64,000 nucleotides of DNA from Bacteroidota bacterium (GCA_023426145.1 JAFABG010000025.1:1-64000); one strand, 5' to 3'. Positions 6,861-16,226 are shown, numbered from the stretch's first letter. The notes: generated by a model not told the origin, from the sequence alone. A program made the numbers and translations.

Positions 6861-8453
6861 TTATTTCACTTCACTAACTTCCATGTCATCATAGTAGATT
6901 GCACCACCAACATCAGTTCCTTTGTTAGTTCTTACTTCAAAACGAAGTTTTGTTGCTCCAGCAGGAGCGGTTACTTGAACACTGAATTGTTTCCAATCTG
7001 GACTGTCTTCAGAGTATGTGTTAGATCTAAGCTCTGCTTCATTATCTGTTAATGTTGAAGTACCTTCACCAACCCAATATGACCAGACACGGCTTTTAGC
7101 ATTCACGTCATTATCCAAATACCAATAAGAAACTTTATAGGTTTTACCTGCTTCAACAGCAACTTCTTGTTGTATTTTCACTGTAGAAGAAGTAGCAGTA
7201 TGTTTCACCGAATTATTGCCACTATGCTTAATTTCAGTTTCCTTTGCAACAGAAGTATTATATTTTGCATTATCCCATCCTACAGGAAGATCACCTGTCC
7301 AGTCTTCAAAGCCCGGATTAGTCAATAAGTTGTCTGTTGTTGGATCTGGATCTGGATCCGGATCCGGATTTCCACCATTACCAGCACCTGCTTTAATGTT
7401 ATCGAGGCAGTAAGTTGTAGATGTACCCTCCCCTCCAATACCAATATACTGGAATCCGATAAATCCAACTTTTCCAGCAAAAGGAGTCAAATCAATAGTC
7501 AATCCAGTAACCCAAGCATAATCTGTTCCACTAGTGGGAATGCCTGTTACATTAACAGCTGTTTGAACCATTTTACCATTAACTAATTCTAAGAAAAATA
7601 CTTTCAAAGAAGACGTTTCAACAAAGAATGCACCAGCACAATCAAACGAGACCTTATTGTCTTGAATATTATTAACTGTAAATGCAGGAGTTATAAACCA
7701 TGATTCATAAGTCTGATCAGCAGTAGCTTTATAAGCGCTGGCCTGAATATAATTATCTACGGCATTAGTGGTAGTATTATTAAAGGATTTTCCTCGCCAT
7801 TTTCTATTGCCTTGAGCATAAGTATTTATCCAACCAGCCAAAGCATAATCTGTATTGTCTACAACATCTTCGAATGTAGCCTCAAAATCGTTTACTGGAT
7901 TAGAAGCATCCAAACCAAATGGATTATCTTGATCGCCAGGTCCAGGATTATCACCACCACCGACGTCTTTTCCATCAAGCACTGCAGCAGTAGTAGTCTT
8001 AAGACCTGCAACGCCGAAATATTTTGTTAACTGTCCTTTAATAAGAACAGCTTTACCTAAATTTCCAGCATTATCTTTTAAGTTCAAGGCTGTACGAACA
8101 TCTGAACCAGATACCAACTGAACTGGAATACAGTTTTTATAATCAGTTTCAGAAGCAGATGCAGCAATAAGAATATTAGCAGCATTGTTAAAAGGAGCAG
8201 CGAAAACAGAACTTTCACTAATACTCTTATCATTGACACAACCAACAATATATCCCATTACCCAAGCCTCAGAACCATCCTGTTTGACTTTCGCACTTGC
8301 TATATCATATGGGTTTTCTTTGGTACCATCTCCATTCAAATTCGGGCCATCACCACCCCCAGGATTGATGTCATAAGGAGCAGGAACATCACTACAACTA
8401 AATGTGACTAACGTTATAATAGTCAAGAATAAAGCATTTAGAATCTTTTTCAT
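6861..8453 (-). CDS. Surface lipoprotein with DUF6359, choice-of-anchor J and CBM-like domains
   Basis: A 530-residue lipoprotein (lipobox TFSC, Cys20). Residues about 40-165 match DUF6359, an OB-like domain (GTKENPYDIASAK, then WVMGYIVGCVN). Residues about 180-355 form a beta-sandwich with the signature of choice-of-anchor J domains (DFEATFEDV, WFITPAF, CLDNIKAG). After an Asp-Pro linker (about 360-375), residues about 378-530 resemble a CBM4_9-type jelly roll (LLTNPGFEDWTGDLPVGWD, then YYDDMEVSEV). All three parts are binding or scaffold modules; no catalytic motif is visible. It sits in an operon after a TonB receptor and a DUF5689 protein and before a nuclease, so it probably captures a polymer at the surface, perhaps nucleic acid. 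Confidence 0.75.
   Translation of the reverse strand: MKKILNALFLTIITLVTFSCSDVPAPYDINPGGGDGPNLNGDGTKENPYDIASAKVKQDGSEAWVMGYIVGCVNDKSISESSVFAAPFNNAANILIAASASETDYKNCIPVQLVSGSDVRTALNLKDNAGNLGKAVLIKGQLTKYFGVAGLKTTTAAVLDGKDVGGGDNPGPGDQDNPFGLDASNPVNDFEATFEDVVDNTDYALAGWINTYAQGNRKWRGKSFNNTTTNAVDNYIQASAYKATADQTYESWFITPAFTVNNIQDNKVSFDCAGAFFVETSSLKVFFLELVNGKMVQTAVNVTGIPTSGTDYAWVTGLTIDLTPFAGKVGFIGFQYIGIGGEGTSTTYCLDNIKAGAGNGGNPDPDPDPDPTTDNLLTNPGFEDWTGDLPVGWDNAKYNTSVAKETEIKHSGNNSVKHTATSSTVKIQQEVAVEAGKTYKVSYWYLDNDVNAKSRVWSYWVGEGTSTLTDNEAELRSNTYSEDSPDWKQFSVQVTAPAGATKLRFEVRTNKGTDVGGAIYYDDMEVSEVK
7342..7371 (-). repeat. Tandem hexamers encoding the Asp-Pro linker
   Basis: Five consecutive six-base units (GGATCT twice, GGATCC twice, GGATTT) encode the DPDPDPDP linker between the sandwich domain and the CBM-like domain. 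Copy-number change would alter linker length without breaking the frame. Confidence 0.7.
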
Positions 8454-8473
8454 AACTCTTTAATATTTATTTA

Positions 8474-9310
8474 TTAATTATTTCTTTGAATATCATTATA
8501 TGTTCTTGCTACAATCTGCCAAGAGCTATTATTATAGCGACTTAAAATACCAACTACGTTTACTTTTCCTGTAGGCATTACTTCCGATGAGAAATTAGCA
8601 TATACACTTGAACGGAATGTTAAGGTTGAGTTGTCATCCAATAACAATGTACGATTTACGCCGTTACCACCATCTTTCATGTTGTCTGGAGCAAAAGTGC
8701 TATTTCCATCAGCTTCTCTAATGGTTACATTCTTAAATACGACAAGAGTAGGAGCCAAATTCTTATCATAAGTCTTCAACGTTGCACCAGTCAATTCCAT
8801 CGGAGTAAGCTCATCGTATCGCAACTGAGGCTTATTAAGCAATCTCACGTGATCTAACCAAACGGCCAAATCCATACGGCCAATAGCACCTTTATAAGTA
8901 GTACCTAGCTGAGCTTGCATTCCGTATCCACCCACATTCAAATTTTCGCAATCAATAACGACTTTCTGTCCAACCGGGCAGTTTGCGTATATACCAGTAG
9001 TATTGATACCAACAATAATAGCCCCAGTCTCATCAGCCACAATCAGCTGCTTATAGAGATTACCACTCTCATCGTCGCCTACAACAACACCAGAAATCCG
9101 AGTTTCTTCAGTTATTGTTTGGAACTGATTAGCAGAGATTACTGAACTATATTTCTCTTTCAGATTAGCAATCGTAATGGTTCGTTGCTCTTTTATGTTG
9201 TTATTACCGTAAGCATTACCAGTCACCGGTGTATCATAATCATCCATACAAGATGAAAAGCTCAGCGCTAGTAACAATGCGGCAGATAAAATAGATGTTA
9301 TCTTTTTCAT
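8474..9310 (-). CDS. DUF5689 lipoprotein
   Basis: A 278-residue lipoprotein (lipobox SFSSC, Cys21). It matches DUF5689: ISGVVVGDDESGNLYKQL is followed by IVADETGAIIVGINTT, an OB-like beta barrel, and the ending is WQIVARTYNDIQ. DUF5689 proteins are usually encoded next to TonB-dependent receptors and DUF6359 proteins in Bacteroidetes, which is exactly the arrangement here (29 bases to the receptor upstream, 20 bases to the next gene). The name implies no enzyme activity. It is probably a surface partner of the receptor, in the position SusD holds in glycan loci. Confidence 0.8.
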   Translation of the reverse strand: MKKITSILSAALLLALSFSSCMDDYDTPVTGNAYGNNNIKEQRTITIANLKEKYSSVISANQFQTITEETRISGVVVGDDESGNLYKQLIVADETGAIIVGINTTGIYANCPVGQKVVIDCENLNVGGYGMQAQLGTTYKGAIGRMDLAVWLDHVRLLNKPQLRYDELTPMELTGATLKTYDKNLAPTLVVFKNVTIREADGNSTFAPDNMKDGGNGVNRTLLLDDNSTLTFRSSVYANFSSEVMPTGKVNVVGILSRYNNSSWQIVARTYNDIQRNN

Positions 9311-9339
9311 ATCGTTTCCTTATATTAATTTGCCGTTAA

Positions 9340-11880
9340 TCAGAATCTATATCCAATGTTTAAGAAAGCATTGCAAGCTGGAGCATAATAGTATTTAGAG
9401 TTTTTAGAGAAAACGTATGTACGTGCTTCTCCGTCATCATAACTATCATCGCGGTTCTGCTCATAACCACCTGTACGAAGGCTGGTATTGTTCAACACAT
9501 TGTTAACACTTAAATTAATGCTTAAACTCTTACCGTTTTTCAGACGAATGAATTTACCGATAGAAGCATCAAGCATAAATCCACCGTTAAGTTTTTCTTG
9601 TGAAGGTACATCATAACCTACAGGATTACCATTTCCATCAACAGCCCCATCAGATGTTTTTCCCAATACACTGCCCAAACGACGATAAGTAGAGAAATCA
9701 AGATATACGCGGTGGTAGTAGTTACCCGTTACATTAAAGAACCATCCCTTGATGTTATAATCTAAACCTAAGCTATAAGCTGAAAGCGGAGTACCATTGT
9801 CACGAAGTCCTTTACTATAAACGCGGTCAATATTTGATTCACTTTCGCTTTCGTATGTACGAACAGCTGTAGGATTATTCATGTAACGAGCATCAGACCA
9901 AGTACCGATTGCAGTTAAAGATAAGTTAGAGGTAAGTTTGAAAGTTGCAGCAGCTTCAACACCCCAGTTTTCTTTATCAATACCACTCATTGAAAGGTAA
10001 GTGAAACGAGATTCATTATCATTATAGAATGCATCCATCTCTACTTGATCATTAAAACGAGTATAATATCCGGTTACACGCCCAGAAATGAAAGGTGTAT
10101 TAAAACGATAATTTAACTCACCATTATAAATCTTTTCAGTTTTCAATCCGTAAGCAAAATCATTCTTGATACGAGGAGCTATGAAAGAGTTATAAGCTAA
10201 CGGAGCACGATTCTCATAACCGGCGTTCAAACTCAATGAGTGGTTACCATTGATAGAATAAGTAATGCCAGCTTGTGCAGCTCCCTCAAGGAATTTAGCT
10301 GTACCGCTACCACCTAATGATTTCTGAGGAGCACGACCATTACGCATCTTTCCGTCGCGGCTAATCTGTGCAGATCCGATTTTACCAGCTAAGAAATAAT
10401 TGAAATGTCCACCGTTATCACCTTGATAACGTGCCCATACATTTTGCTTGTTTACAAAAATGTTATAATCATAACCAAATCTATCGCCTTCACCAATACG
10501 TCTGTTTGGATTGTCGAGATCATTCTGAATTACATTTGAATTATAGCCGTAGTCGCGAACAGAGAATTTATCAACATCAGTATATAACTCACCACCAAGA
10601 AGGTCTTTCATCTTTTTGTAGTGCATACCCTTTGTTGTATTCACTGTAAGTCCAACAACATAGCTATTGTGCTCATTGATTGTCTTATTTAAAACAGAGC
10701 TAAGATTAACAGCCAACTGATCGTTGTGGCGTTCTTCTTGATAGTATAAAGCTTCTTTTCCAAGTGCATTAGCCTGTTGATTAGCAAAATACATTTGATC
10801 CCAATCTAATTGACGAGCAGCTTTACTTGTCTTCCAACGTTCAGTTACAACATTAAATAAATCAATTTCATCCTGACTAGGAACTGTAGATTGATCATAA
10901 ACATTGAAAACAGAGCTTGGCAATTTTTTGTAATAGTCAGGACGAGGATCGGCAGCATTTCCAGTCCATCCAAGAGCGGTTGTTCCATAATTGCTGTACT
11001 TAAATCCAACACTAGTCTTCAACTTCGTATCCTGATTGATATCGAAATTCCAAGAAGCTACCGCTGAAGGCTCAAAAGAGTGAACAACACGCGAATTACG
11101 TCTTTCTCCATTCTGATAGCCCCAGTTTGGATTGTAGTAGTGACTGTTGGCCAAATAGTAAGCTTCCTCAGTTGAAGCACCTTGCTGTCCTCTTTCTGTA
11201 GGAGTGCCCCAAGTTGCAATAGATAAACTGTGCTTCTCGTTGAATACTTTTTCTGCAGCCAAGAAATAAGAGAATGCATTGTAGAACGTTCCATCAATCA
11301 CCCCTTCATTAGCCCAACGATAACCGAAAGAACCGGTAAACGCCCATCCGTTTTGAAGCAAACCAGTAGAATAGGTATACATTCCTCTCAATAGATAATT
11401 GCGATTACAACCTGATAGACTGATCTTTGAGCCTGCTGCATATTGGCTCGCGCGAACATTTATATTAGTAGCACCTCCGATAGGAGCGAAAGTGAAGTTA
11501 TTTACTTCGAAAGCACCAATGCCTTCTTTATTGCGGGTTGCATCATTCAATCCACCAATCATTCCATAGCTAAAACGACCAGTCTCTACATCATTGAATA
11601 AAACACCATTAATATACGTATCGCTGTACTGCGAATTATAGCCTCTTACGCGGAAACGCATAGGACTAAACAAGTAACCGACATTAGAAAGGTATACATC
11701 GTTGTTGGAAGAGACAAAAGCAGATACACTTTGAGCAGCATCATCATCTTCATTCAATTGCGATTCAGTGAATGTGAAAGAAGCATTATCTTCACGTGCA
11801 TTTTTTTGACCTTTCTGCTGAGCAAAAATAGCTGGCGAAAGACAAAATAGTGCAATCACTATTCCTAATCTTTGTTTCAT
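9340..11880 (-). CDS. TonB-dependent outer-membrane receptor
   Basis: An 846-residue protein with a signal peptide (1-20, IALFCLSPAIFA). Residues about 40-150 are the plug domain (MRFRVRGYNSQYSDTYINGV, then NFTFAPIGGATNINVRAS) and the rest is a beta barrel ending in an aromatic residue (NIGYRF). Unlike the SusC at 59976 it lacks an N-terminal carboxypeptidase-like domain and STN domain, so it is not a SusC. It heads an operon with DUF5689, DUF6359 and NUC endonuclease genes, and diverges from an EEP phosphatase/nuclease and a second NUC endonuclease. The substrate is therefore inferred to be nucleic acid fragments or nucleotides; the receptor sequence alone does not say. Confidence 0.85.
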   Translation of the reverse strand: MKQRLGIVIALFCLSPAIFAQQKGQKNAREDNASFTFTESQLNEDDDAAQSVSAFVSSNNDVYLSNVGYLFSPMRFRVRGYNSQYSDTYINGVLFNDVETGRFSYGMIGGLNDATRNKEGIGAFEVNNFTFAPIGGATNINVRASQYAAGSKISLSGCNRNYLLRGMYTYSTGLLQNGWAFTGSFGYRWANEGVIDGTFYNAFSYFLAAEKVFNEKHSLSIATWGTPTERGQQGASTEEAYYLANSHYYNPNWGYQNGERRNSRVVHSFEPSAVASWNFDINQDTKLKTSVGFKYSNYGTTALGWTGNAADPRPDYYKKLPSSVFNVYDQSTVPSQDEIDLFNVVTERWKTSKAARQLDWDQMYFANQQANALGKEALYYQEERHNDQLAVNLSSVLNKTINEHNSYVVGLTVNTTKGMHYKKMKDLLGGELYTDVDKFSVRDYGYNSNVIQNDLDNPNRRIGEGDRFGYDYNIFVNKQNVWARYQGDNGGHFNYFLAGKIGSAQISRDGKMRNGRAPQKSLGGSGTAKFLEGAAQAGITYSINGNHSLSLNAGYENRAPLAYNSFIAPRIKNDFAYGLKTEKIYNGELNYRFNTPFISGRVTGYYTRFNDQVEMDAFYNDNESRFTYLSMSGIDKENWGVEAAATFKLTSNLSLTAIGTWSDARYMNNPTAVRTYESESESNIDRVYSKGLRDNGTPLSAYSLGLDYNIKGWFFNVTGNYYHRVYLDFSTYRRLGSVLGKTSDGAVDGNGNPVGYDVPSQEKLNGGFMLDASIGKFIRLKNGKSLSINLSVNNVLNNTSLRTGGYEQNRDDSYDDGEARTYVFSKNSKYYYAPACNAFLNIGYRF

Positions 11881-12004
11881 AATTTAAATTATTATTAGTG
11901 TTAATTTGTTGCGTGCTAAATACAGTTATATTACAGAGCGGGTACAAAACAACAAAAAAAAAGGCATATAACCGCTAAAAACAACGAAAAAGTGAGCATT
12001 TGCA

Positions 12005-12035
12005 CTTGTTTTTCCGTTTTCTTTTTAGATATTTG
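12005..12035 (+). promoter_or_regulatory. Putative Bacteroides promoter for the EEP-NUC operon
   Basis: CTTG at 12005-12008 and GATATTTG at 12028-12035 are separated by 19 bases and fit the Bacteroides sigma-ABfr pattern (TTTG, then TAnnTTTG) with one mismatch in each element. Transcription would begin at about 12042, inside the longer open frame, supporting the start at 12079. Confidence 0.45.
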
Positions 12036-12078
12036 TCAACTCAATGTAATATCCGGTAATATAATTAAAGGAAAAAGA

Positions 12079-13104
12079 ATGAAAAAGATTTTAATAATTT
12101 GGAGCCTGTTACTATTCACTTCGATAACAAGCTATTCACAAGAAAAAAAGTACTCTCTTTACAGCGTAGCATTTTATAATCTTGAGAATCTGTTTGATAC
12201 GATTCACGATGCAGGAAAAAATGATTTCGAATATCTGCCAGATGGTAAAAATAAATGGAACTCCATGAAATATGAAGCTAAGTTGAAAAATATGTCAGAA
12301 ATACTTAGTCAGCTATCAACAGACAAATTGCCGCTGGGCCCTACCATCATTGGTATGTCGGAAGTTGAAAACAGAAGGGTATTGGAAGACCTACTTAAGC
12401 AACCAGCTTTGGCCGACAGGGGCTATGAAATAGTCCATTATGAAGGCCCAGATAGGCGTGGCGTGGATTGTGCATTCTTTTACAATCCCGAGTTTTTCAA
12501 ACTCACTGCAAGTAAACTAGCACCGTATATCTACGAAAATAATGATACAACGTACAAGACTCGTGGTTTCTTGATAGCTAGCGGAATTCTTGCTGGCGAG
12601 AAAGTGCATTTTATAGTGAATCACTGGCCCTCACGAGCAGCAAGTTCTCCAGCACGCGAAAGAGCAGGTGTTCAAGTACGTGCTCTAAAAGATTCTCTTT
12701 TAAATGAAGATCCAAATGCTAAAATCATCATCATGGGAGATATGAATGACGACCCAATGGATAAGAGCATGGCTGTAGCTTTGGGTGCGAAACGTAAGAT
12801 GCAGGAAACTAAAAAAGATGATCTATACAACCCTTGGTGGGATACTTTGAAAAATGGAACCGGAACCTTAATGTATGATGGCAAATGGAATTTATTTGAT
12901 CAGATCGTATTTACAGGAAACCTATTAGGAAAGGACAGAAGTACACTTAAATACTATAGAAACGAAATCTTCAGAAGAGATTATATGTTTCAGAAAGAAG
13001 GAAAGTACAAAGGCTATCCGAAGAGAACTCATGCTGGTGGAGTATGGCTCAATGGATATAGCGACCACTTGCCAACAATCATCTATTTAATCAAAGAACA
13101 ATAA
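12079..13104 (+). CDS. Secreted endonuclease/exonuclease/phosphatase (EEP) family protein
   Basis: A 341-residue protein. The frame is open from 11992, but the ATG at 12079 begins a clean signal peptide (ILIIWSLLLFTSITSYSQ), follows an AAAGGAAAA ribosome site and lies after the predicted promoter, so I prefer it. EEP motifs in order: AFYNLENLF, GMSEVENR (metal Glu), NHWPSR, GDMNDDP (metal Asp and Asn) and YSDHLP (catalytic His). EEP enzymes are Mg-dependent phosphodiesterases or phosphatases (DNase I-like). Being 33 bases upstream of a NUC endonuclease, it probably finishes nucleic acid breakdown in the periplasm or at the surface. Related enzymes also act on inositol phosphates or other phosphoesters, so the substrate is open. 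Confidence 0.85.
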   Translation: MKKILIIWSLLLFTSITSYSQEKKYSLYSVAFYNLENLFDTIHDAGKNDFEYLPDGKNKWNSMKYEAKLKNMSEILSQLSTDKLPLGPTIIGMSEVENRRVLEDLLKQPALADRGYEIVHYEGPDRRGVDCAFFYNPEFFKLTASKLAPYIYENNDTTYKTRGFLIASGILAGEKVHFIVNHWPSRAASSPARERAGVQVRALKDSLLNEDPNAKIIIMGDMNDDPMDKSMAVALGAKRKMQETKKDDLYNPWWDTLKNGTGTLMYDGKWNLFDQIVFTGNLLGKDRSTLKYYRNEIFRRDYMFQKEGKYKGYPKRTHAGGVWLNGYSDHLPTIIYLIKEQ

Positions 13105-13137
13105 AGACTAACATAATAAAGAACGAATAGAAAAGTC

Positions 13138-14307
13138 ATGAAGAAAAATTTCATCCATTTCTTACTTATTGCATTACTTCCCACTCTATTTCTAGCTTGT
13201 AGTAGCGACAACAGTAGTCCAATTGACCCTATTGAGGGATTCTCCGTTAGCACGGACATCAATAATACAACAGCACTGCCTGGCAAAGGAACTAGCTTCT
13301 TTCTCCAAATCAGAACAAGTGGAGATTGGGTCGCTAGTAGTCAAGATGCATGGTGCACTATAGGCAAGAAGGAAGGCACAGGAAATGCCTCAACCATATG
13401 CACTGTATCAGCAAATACTGGAAGCGCGCGATATACAACCATCACTGTTACATCGAATGGGAAAAGTAAAACGATCTCCATCGCCCAATTAGAGGGTAAT
13501 GGAACCAATCCAGATCCAGACCCGAATCCAAACCCTGACCCAAATCCTGGACCTCAACCCACTGGATATGCTGGTAGAATTGAAATACCAAAATTGAATC
13601 AATCGGCTAATAGCTTGTTTATTACCCACACCACTCAATCAAACGGGAAAGATATAATCACCTATAGCTTTGAGTATGATTGTATCCAAAAAAGTTCACG
13701 CTGGGTAGCTTTCACTTTCAATACTTCAACCCCTGACAACAACGTTGGACGAGCTGGAAACTTTAGCGATGACCCGGATATCCCTACTCAATATAGAACC
13801 CATAACAACGATTATAGCGGTTCGGGATACAGTAGAGGACATTTAGCTGCTTCTTCAGATAGACAATACTCTGTAGCGGCCAATAAACAAACATTTTATA
13901 TGTCTAACATGAATCCACAGATCCAGAATGGGTTTAATGGAGGTATTTGGGCTACTTTGGAGCAAAAGGTACAATCATGGGGTAATATTACAAATAACCA
14001 AGATACCCTTTACGTAGCTAAAGGAGGTACCATTGATAATGGTAATATCATTGAGTACATCAAGGGAAATACAATCCCTGTTCCTAAATATTTCTATATG
14101 GCTATTCTTTCTTTGAAAAGTGGTCAATATAAAGCTGTTGGATTTTGGTTCGAGCATAAAACATATAGCAATAACGATTATGCTTCGCATGCTATTTCTA
14201 TCGATGAATTGGAGCAAAAAACAGGTATAGACTTCTTCCCTAACCTTCCAGATAATATTGAAAACGAAGTGGAAAGAAGCTTTAATCGAAGCGACTGGGG
14301 ATTATAG
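13138..14307 (+). CDS. BACON-domain DNA/RNA non-specific endonuclease, lipoprotein
   Basis: A 389-residue lipoprotein (lipobox LFLAC, Cys21). Residues about 35-120 are a BACON domain (SGDWVASSQDAWCTI, then TITVTSNGKSKTISIAQ), normally an adhesion or spacer module in Bacteroidetes surface enzymes. Residues about 122-142 form an Asn-Pro-Asp-Pro linker. Residues about 150-389 are an Endonuclease_NS (NUC) domain with catalytic H235 in SRGHLAASSDR, where the family usually has DRGH, and NMNPQIQNGFNGGIW. It is a paralogue of the gene at 5901, with BACON and linker added. With the EEP gene it forms a two-gene unit diverging from the TonB receptor. It is likely surface-exposed and cuts extracellular DNA or RNA. 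Confidence 0.87.
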   Translation: MKKNFIHFLLIALLPTLFLACSSDNSSPIDPIEGFSVSTDINNTTALPGKGTSFFLQIRTSGDWVASSQDAWCTIGKKEGTGNASTICTVSANTGSARYTTITVTSNGKSKTISIAQLEGNGTNPDPDPNPNPDPNPGPQPTGYAGRIEIPKLNQSANSLFITHTTQSNGKDIITYSFEYDCIQKSSRWVAFTFNTSTPDNNVGRAGNFSDDPDIPTQYRTHNNDYSGSGYSRGHLAASSDRQYSVAANKQTFYMSNMNPQIQNGFNGGIWATLEQKVQSWGNITNNQDTLYVAKGGTIDNGNIIEYIKGNTIPVPKYFYMAILSLKSGQYKAVGFWFEHKTYSNNDYASHAISIDELEQKTGIDFFPNLPDNIENEVERSFNRSDWGL

Positions 14308-14328
14308 AGTAACCTCACTTATTAATAT

Positions 14329-14366
14329 AAAAAAACGCTGCTTTCTTTCGAAGTAGCGTTTTTTTA
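14329..14366. terminator. Bidirectional terminator between convergent genes
   Basis: ACGCTGCTT (14335-14343) pairs with AAGTAGCGT (14351-14359) through one G-U pair, flanked by A7 on the left and T7 on the right. It can therefore terminate both the nuclease gene (plus) and the DUF4010 gene (minus). Confidence 0.85.
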
Positions 14367-14391
14367 TATTTAATGGGCCAACCTTTATCTA

Positions 14392-15687
14392 TCAAAAAAA
14401 ATAAAAGACCAATAATAATATGAGATTAGCCCCAACCACCAGACCAAATCCTCTCAAAATCCAAGGACGAAGTTTACTATCCTTTCCGGCAAAAAAGAGC
14501 GCATAAAACATATTCACCAAAATATTGCTAATGATGGCCTGCATGCTACAAGCTACAATAAGCAGACCAGCAACATGTCCGGTATTTTGAAGCAAGTTCA
14601 AAATAAAAGGAGTAATATCACTTAATCCGGAGACAAAAGAAAGCAAATTTAATCCACCTGTACCTGCATAGATCAAAGTATAATGGGTCAACACAGTGAA
14701 AAGCACAAACAGGGTGGCGAAAATCAAAGCAACTTTAAACTCTAGCGGATTACTGCTGTCTTCCTCTTCAGCCTCAGCAGATAGATCTTTCGGACGTTGC
14801 TGACGAGAGTGAATAAACCATGCAACAGCAGCAGAGACAAAAGCCATAATTAAGAGGTAAGGATAGATCACTCTAAAGATTTCCCAGCTAAAAATTAAAA
14901 TGAGAATCATAAAGCGAAGAAACATCATGCTAACTGCAAGTAACATAGCAGACACATAGTCAGCCACCTCTTGCCCAGACGCTTTTCTGCTCTTACGAGC
15001 CAATACAGAGATGGTAGCCGTACTGCTATAAAGCCCGCCAACGATACCGGATACCAATATACCGGATTCGTGGAATACATATCGTTTAAGTAAATACGAT
15101 AAATATGAAATTCCAGATACAACAACCGTTGCTAACCAAATAGAGTAAGGCGTCAGACTAATACCGGGAATTAAATTCTCATGCGGAAGTATAGGCAATA
15201 TGATACCACTGATAGCTAAGAACTTAGCCAAAGTGATCATTTCATCATTTTTCATACGTTGCGCAAACTCTGTGAATGTATGTTTGAGTTCGGTTAGTAA
15301 AAGCACGGTGACAACTACCATCACATAAAACCAAGACGGCTGCGTGGAAACAATTGGAGCCATACAATACGTTATGAGCGCTATAATTATCGTTGTAACC
15401 CCAAATACATGAAACTGAGACTGCTTAACGTAGTAGTTCAACCCCAGCAAAAGGCCTAACACAGCTCCTCCACCCATAAACAAACGTAGTTCAGTAGGGT
15501 CGAGTATATAGAGTAAATACCCTAATATACCAATAAAAGTAAAGGTACGGTCGGTTCCGAAGAGCGTAGTTTCACCTTCACGCTTAAGGCTAATTCGACG
15601 CTGTGACAATCCGATAAGTAGAGAAAAGAGGGTAACTAGGACGAAAGTAACCAGTTCACTCGGCAAATAATTGTACAACTGTTCCAT
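14392..15687 (-). CDS. MgtC/SapB-DUF4010 family integral membrane protein
   Basis: A 431-residue polytopic membrane protein with about twelve hydrophobic segments. The N-terminal half has the MgtC-like pattern (LLIGLSQRR, later TFIGILGYLL) and the C-terminal half is DUF4010 (SGIVGGLYSSTATISVLARKS, later ALFFAGKDSKLR). The molecular function of DUF4010 proteins is unknown; MgtC relatives are linked to growth at low Mg and to virulence, which should not be transferred directly. It follows a CYTH phosphatase and a porin gene with short gaps (49 and 22 bases), suggesting one leftward operon. Confidence 0.8.
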   Translation of the reverse strand: MEQLYNYLPSELVTFVLVTLFSLLIGLSQRRISLKREGETTLFGTDRTFTFIGILGYLLYILDPTELRLFMGGGAVLGLLLGLNYYVKQSQFHVFGVTTIIIALITYCMAPIVSTQPSWFYVMVVVTVLLLTELKHTFTEFAQRMKNDEMITLAKFLAISGIILPILPHENLIPGISLTPYSIWLATVVVSGISYLSYLLKRYVFHESGILVSGIVGGLYSSTATISVLARKSRKASGQEVADYVSAMLLAVSMMFLRFMILILIFSWEIFRVIYPYLLIMAFVSAAVAWFIHSRQQRPKDLSAEAEEEDSSNPLEFKVALIFATLFVLFTVLTHYTLIYAGTGGLNLLSFVSGLSDITPFILNLLQNTGHVAGLLIVACSMQAIISNILVNMFYALFFAGKDSKLRPWILRGFGLVVGANLILLLVFYFF

Positions 15688-15736
15688 ATACTGTTTTTTA
15701 ATACTAAAAACAAATATACAGTTTATTTGTTAACAT

Positions 15737-16204
15737 TCACCAAGTTCTATAGGGCTTTTTCATCAGATGAGAATTGTAATAACGTATATCTCCAGTAACC
15801 TCTTGTCCAATAAACTCAGGTTTCACGAAGGTTTCATCTTCCGCATTCAGTTCTACCTCAGCGATTACTAAGCCTTCATTCTCACCATAGAATTCATCAA
15901 TTTCGAAAACATGACTACCACTACGTACCAAAAATCGAGTTTTATCAATCATTCCTGGTTCACAAAGCTTCATCAATTCCTTTGCTTCGGATAATGGAAG
16001 TTCCTTTTCCCACTCATAGCGACTCGTTCCCGATGCATTAGATGCTCCCTTAATGGTAAGATAGCCCTTATTATCACGAATGCGCACGCGAACTGTTCGT
16101 CCGCGTGCGCTACAAATGTACCCTTGCACTATTCTGCTCTGAGCAAAAGCAAAGGATTTATATTCACCTATAACTAGAAATTTACGTTCTATTTCTTGTG
16201 CCAT
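15737..16204 (-). CDS. CYTH-domain protein (triphosphatase-like)
   Basis: A 155-residue protein with the CYTH signature EIERKFL at residues 4-10, alternating charged strands (TVRVRIRDNKGYLTIK, RYEWEKEL, FEIDEFYGENEGLVIAEVEL) that form the triphosphate tunnel, and the usual short C-terminus. Bacterial short CYTH proteins bind metal and hydrolyse inorganic tripolyphosphate or nucleoside triphosphates; adenylate cyclase activity is rare. It is cytoplasmic, with no signal peptide. The neighbouring OprO/P-type porin (phosphate or polyphosphate in some homologues) makes a phosphate-related role attractive, but this is inference. Confidence 0.85.
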   Translation of the reverse strand: MAQEIERKFLVIGEYKSFAFAQSRIVQGYICSARGRTVRVRIRDNKGYLTIKGASNASGTSRYEWEKELPLSEAKELMKLCEPGMIDKTRFLVRSGSHVFEIDEFYGENEGLVIAEVELNAEDETFVKPEFIGQEVTGDIRYYNSHLMKKPYRTW

Positions 16205-16226
16205 GGCACAAAAGTATATTAAATAA

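Noticed and set aside
11992..12078. Longer N-terminus for the EEP protein
   Set aside because: It would overlap the predicted promoter and precede a complete signal peptide; ATG 12079 has a better ribosome site.
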